This document shows, piece after piece, positions 6,299-6,541 of a DNA stretch of 6,541 bases. The DNA comes from DASWHK01 sp036398215. GTDB lineage: Bacteria > Acidobacteriota > UBA890. How positions within the stretch are numbered: the first letter of the stretch is position 1; each line of letters opens with the position of its first letter. The stretch covers positions 1-6,541 of the forward strand of contig DASWHK010000213.1 of the NCBI GenBank assembly GCA_036398215.1, in the 5' to 3' direction. A program made the translations under genes and the position numbers. The notes beneath the pieces were generated by a model. That model saw only the letters and a list, made by a program, of their open reading frames with translations. It did no database searches and was not told where the DNA came from.

Positions 6299-6337
6299 CT
6301 GGCGATCGATTCGCAGCCGCTGGTGGGGCGTTGAGCG
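6299..6337 (+). repeat. Imperfect direct repeat, copy 2 (relic tail downstream of the ASST gene)
   Basis: In the frame matching copy 1 it would encode LAIDSQPLVGR followed by TGA (6332-6334). All five base differences from copy 1 are transitions; of the four inside codons two are synonymous, and both gaps remove whole codons. This pattern is expected of sequence that diverged while coding, so copy 2 may be the surviving end of a paralogous ASST gene. It is not translated from any evident start. Confidence 0.65.
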
Positions 6338-6541
6338 GTGGCGGCCGGCCGGCTCAGTGAGCGTCGCTTCCGCGAGCTGGTCGCCGAGGCCCTCGACGGC
6401 CTCCCTGAGGAGTGGGGCGAGCTGCTCGACAACGTGGCGATCGTGGTCGAGGACGAGCCGTCCGCCGACGACCTCGCCGAGCTCGGCATGGATGCGGACG
6501 AAGGCGACGAGCTGCTCGGCCTCTATCAGGGGACGCCGCTG
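6338..6541 (+). CDS. Zincin_1-type small metallopeptidase, N-terminal part (runs off the window)
   Basis: The 68 codons present resemble the start of the minimal zincin family PF06262 (about 110-130 residues). FRELVAEALDGLPEEW (11-26), NVAIVVEDEPS (32-42) and ELLGLYQGTPL (58-68) match the pattern I know. The family's HExxH zinc site lies after this point and outside the window, so activity cannot be judged. It is presumably cytoplasmic, since no signal peptide is seen; its substrate is unknown. GTG at 6338 is the first start after an in-frame TGA at 6332-6334; GTGGGG at 6323-6328, 9 bases upstream, could serve as ribosome binding site. It follows the ASST gene by 74 bases and may or may not share its transcript. 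Confidence 0.83.
   Translation, partial: MAAGRLSERRFRELVAEALDGLPEEWGELLDNVAIVVEDEPSADDLAELGMDADEGDELLGLYQGTPL

Noticed and set aside
5702..6334. A 210-codon plus-strand frame ending at the copy 2 stop
   Set aside because: Its first 180 codons are an out-of-frame reading of the ASST gene; only the last dozen codons (the duplicated tail) look protein-like.
1..6541. tRNA, rRNA, CRISPR arrays, insertion-sequence ends
   Set aside because: Looked for and not seen: no cloverleaf, no regular spaced repeats, and no transposase reading frame or terminal inverted repeats.

Overview
This is a very GC-rich bacterial window with strong G/C third-position bias. Three consecutive genes carry lipoprotein-type (lipobox) signal peptides, which suggests a Gram-negative-type (diderm) bacterium. 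High GC, a YbiT-like ABC-F protein, FG-GAP lipoproteins and arylsulfotransferase-like proteins together would suit Acidobacteriota, Myxococcota or a similar environmental lineage. The phylum assignment is a guess; nothing here (such as rRNA) settles it.

Layout, all genes on the + strand: (1) 17-1945, a complete YbiT-type ABC-F ATPase with an added C-terminal coiled-coil domain. (2) 1946-2290, a 345-base non-coding gap. On its minus strand next to the ABC-F stop it holds a hairpin that resembles a degraded group II intron domain V followed by a domain VI-like stem. It also holds a second hairpin, a weak candidate promoter and a clear ribosome binding site for the next gene. (3) 2291-3205, a lipoprotein with two tandem NTF2-like (SnoaL/DUF4440-type) domains. 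(4) about 3235-4500, a predicted lipoprotein with FG-GAP/VCBS calcium-loop repeats (beta-propeller) and no canonical start codon at its 5' end. (5) 4512-6263, an arylsulfotransferase (ASST)-family beta-propeller lipoprotein. (6) 6264-6337, a short gap with an imperfect second copy of the 3' tail of gene 5. (7) 6338 to the window edge, the N-terminal 68 codons of a small Zincin_1-type metallopeptidase.

Genes 3 to 5 are close together (29 and 11 bases between assigned ends and starts) on one strand and look like a single transcription unit. It would make three envelope-anchored proteins: a possible small-ligand-binding NTF2 pair, a calcium-binding propeller and a PQQ-like/ASST propeller. No substrate can be read from the sequence. 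The ABC-F gene (translation factor) and the metallopeptidase look like unrelated neighbours.

The points most worth a second look are the 5' ends of genes 4 and 5, where the plausible lipoprotein signal does not coincide with an ordinary start codon, the codon-aligned tail duplication after gene 5, and the domain V-like relic.
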